In this document: positions 5,663-6,660 of the stretch, one piece after another
Numbering within the stretch: position 1 is the first letter of the stretch
How the letters are laid out: every line of letters starts with the position of its first letter
NCBI GenBank assembly: GCA_018609785.1
Contig: JAHEOE010000126.1
Coordinates: forward strand, 1-6,660
Length of the DNA: 6,660 nucleotides
Direction of reading: 5' to 3'
From: Minisyncoccota bacterium
GTDB lineage: Bacteria > Patescibacteriota > Minisyncoccia > SW-4-49-11
Position numbers and translations under genes: made by a program
Notes under the pieces: generated by a model
What the model saw: only the letters and a program-made list of their open reading frames with translations
Database searches by the model: none
Told to the model about the DNA's origin: nothing

Positions 5663-6660
5663 ATGACCGACGAAGAACGGATATATCGGCATTTGTGGAA
5701 TTTCATTCCGAAGATGGGCCCCAAAACCATAGAAACACTGGAGCAGAACAGCGGGTCCTTGAGTTACGCGTGGCAGAACGCCACGCCGCGGTTGCTGGCG
5801 GAGTGGCTCACCGAGAACAAAGCGGAGAACATGTATCCGTATCTTCAGCAGATGCGCGACGCCACCGGTCCCGAAGCGGAGCAGAGACGTTTGGACGCGT
5901 TGGGTATTTACCTGGTTGCGCCGGAAGATGAGGCGTATCCGCCGTTGCTCGCCGAAATTCATGCGCCCCCGCATGTGTTGTATGTGCGAGGAGACGTGAA
6001 CGCTCTCACGAACGGCCTGGCCATCGTGGGCACCCGAAAAGCTTCTCAGTACGGCAAACGCATGACCAAACGTTTGAGCTCGGATTTGGTTGCTCACGGC
6101 TATACGATTATCAGTGGCCTGGCGTTGGGTATTGACGGTGCCGCCCATGAAGGAGCCTTGGAAGCGGACGGGCTAACCGTGGCGGTCTTGGGCGGCGGTG
6201 TGGATGACGAGACAATCACGCCACGGCGGCATGTCTCTCTAGCACGTCGCATTATTGAGAGTGGGGGAGCGGTGGTCAGTGAATATCCGCCGCAAACGGC
6301 ACCGCGTACCACCTCGTTTCCGCAACGGAATCGGATTATTAACGGATTGAGTCACGGCGTTTTGGTTACCGAAGGATCCCCCAAGAGCGGGGCGTTGATT
6401 ACCACGCGGTGTGCCACCGACGAGAATCGGGATGTCTTCGCCGTGCCGGGCCCGGTGGATCAGGAAGGCTCGCGCGGGTGCAATCAGCTTATCAAAGAGG
6501 GAGCCAAACTCGTCGAAACGGTGGAGGACATCACCGAAGAACTGGGCGGTATTTCCTTCCAAACGCCGGAAGGACAGACCCGCACCGATCGGACGCTCCC
6601 CGAGATGACCGCCACCGAACAGGCAATCTATGAGACCTTACAGACCGAGCCGTTACCGCA
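5663..6660 (+). CDS. dprA: DNA-processing protein DprA (5' part, runs off the right edge)
   Basis: DprA binds incoming single-stranded DNA in the cytoplasm and loads RecA during natural transformation. About 332 residues are visible. Residues 5-55 form a short helical N-terminal domain with a helix-hairpin-helix-like FIPKMGPKTIETL. The Rossmann-like DprA core follows: AIVGTR (120-125), SGLALGIDGAAH (151-162), VLGGGVD (175-181), SEYPP, FPQRNRIINGLS (219-230), KSGALITT (241-248), FAVPG (259-263) and a GCNQLIKEGAK motif. A winged-helix domain appears to begin near residue 316 (TATEQAIYETL) and is cut by the window end. The start is the ATG at 5663; an in-frame GTG at 5654 would add three residues, and neither has a clear Shine-Dalgarno. 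After VD181 the usual short link to a Tyr-Pro pair reads DETITP, two residues longer and without the Tyr. The gene is clearly more GC-rich than the helicase gene before it and seems separately transcribed. Confidence 0.95.
   Translation, partial: MTDEERIYRHLWNFIPKMGPKTIETLEQNSGSLSYAWQNATPRLLAEWLTENKAENMYPYLQQMRDATGPEAEQRRLDALGIYLVAPEDEAYPPLLAEIHAPPHVLYVRGDVNALTNGLAIVGTRKASQYGKRMTKRLSSDLVAHGYTIISGLALGIDGAAHEGALEADGLTVAVLGGGVDDETITPRRHVSLARRIIESGGAVVSEYPPQTAPRTTSFPQRNRIINGLSHGVLVTEGSPKSGALITTRCATDENRDVFAVPGPVDQEGSRGCNQLIKEGAKLVETVEDITEELGGISFQTPEGQTRTDRTLPEMTATEQAIYETLQTEPLP

Noticed and set aside
5426..6148. Long minus-strand open frame of 240 codons
   Set aside because: It lies opposite dprA, whose + frame gives a clear family match across the same bases, and it also crosses the end of the helicase gene. 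Its translation is rich in Arg, Gln and His, as expected of a shadow frame in GC-rich coding sequence.
1..6660. CRISPR array, insertion sequence or rRNA
   Set aside because: No regularly spaced repeats, terminal inverted repeats with a transposase, or conserved rRNA segments were seen on either strand.

Overview
The window looks like a piece of a bacterial chromosome with every recognisable gene on the + strand. From left to right it holds the 3' end of a gene for a probable secreted or lipoprotein-type protein (2-577), a structured spacer with two terminator-like hairpins (578-807), a promoter and a tRNA-Gln(CUG) gene with encoded CCA (808-924), one very large helicase-nuclease gene (1001-5566), and the 5' part of dprA, which runs off the right edge (5663-6660). 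Only the standard stops TAA and TAG end the genes here. The organism cannot be fixed from this window. The first protein resembles the LolA/LppX-like lipoproteins common in Patescibacteria (CPR), which also usually carry dprA, so a CPR bacterium is a reasonable but low-confidence guess.

The standout is the 1521-residue protein. It has a complete superfamily 1 (Upf1/Dna2-like) helicase core, split by a roughly 600-residue charged, helical, partly coiled-coil insertion. It ends in a PD-(D/E)XK nuclease domain of the Vsr/REase_MTES_1575 type, with conserved-looking catalytic residues D1447, E1460 and D1462. Nothing else in the window looks like a partner, so it reads as a single-gene DNA-processing enzyme. 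Anti-phage or anti-plasmid defence is the best guess for its role, but this is inference from architecture and context.

The big gene is clearly more AT-rich (about 28-43% GC in lines I counted by hand) than the dprA part (about 50-70%) or the first gene (about 47%). It sits directly behind a tRNA gene, a pattern expected of an acquired accessory gene. No integrase, transposase or duplicated tRNA 3' end was found, so the mode of entry is unknown. The gene has no Shine-Dalgarno sequence, and a -10-like TATGAT ends six bases before its ATG, so its mRNA may be leaderless.

DprA is the DNA-processing protein that loads RecA on incoming single-stranded DNA during natural transformation. The helicase-nuclease next to it could act on foreign DNA, but the two genes have separate control signals and nothing shows that they work together.
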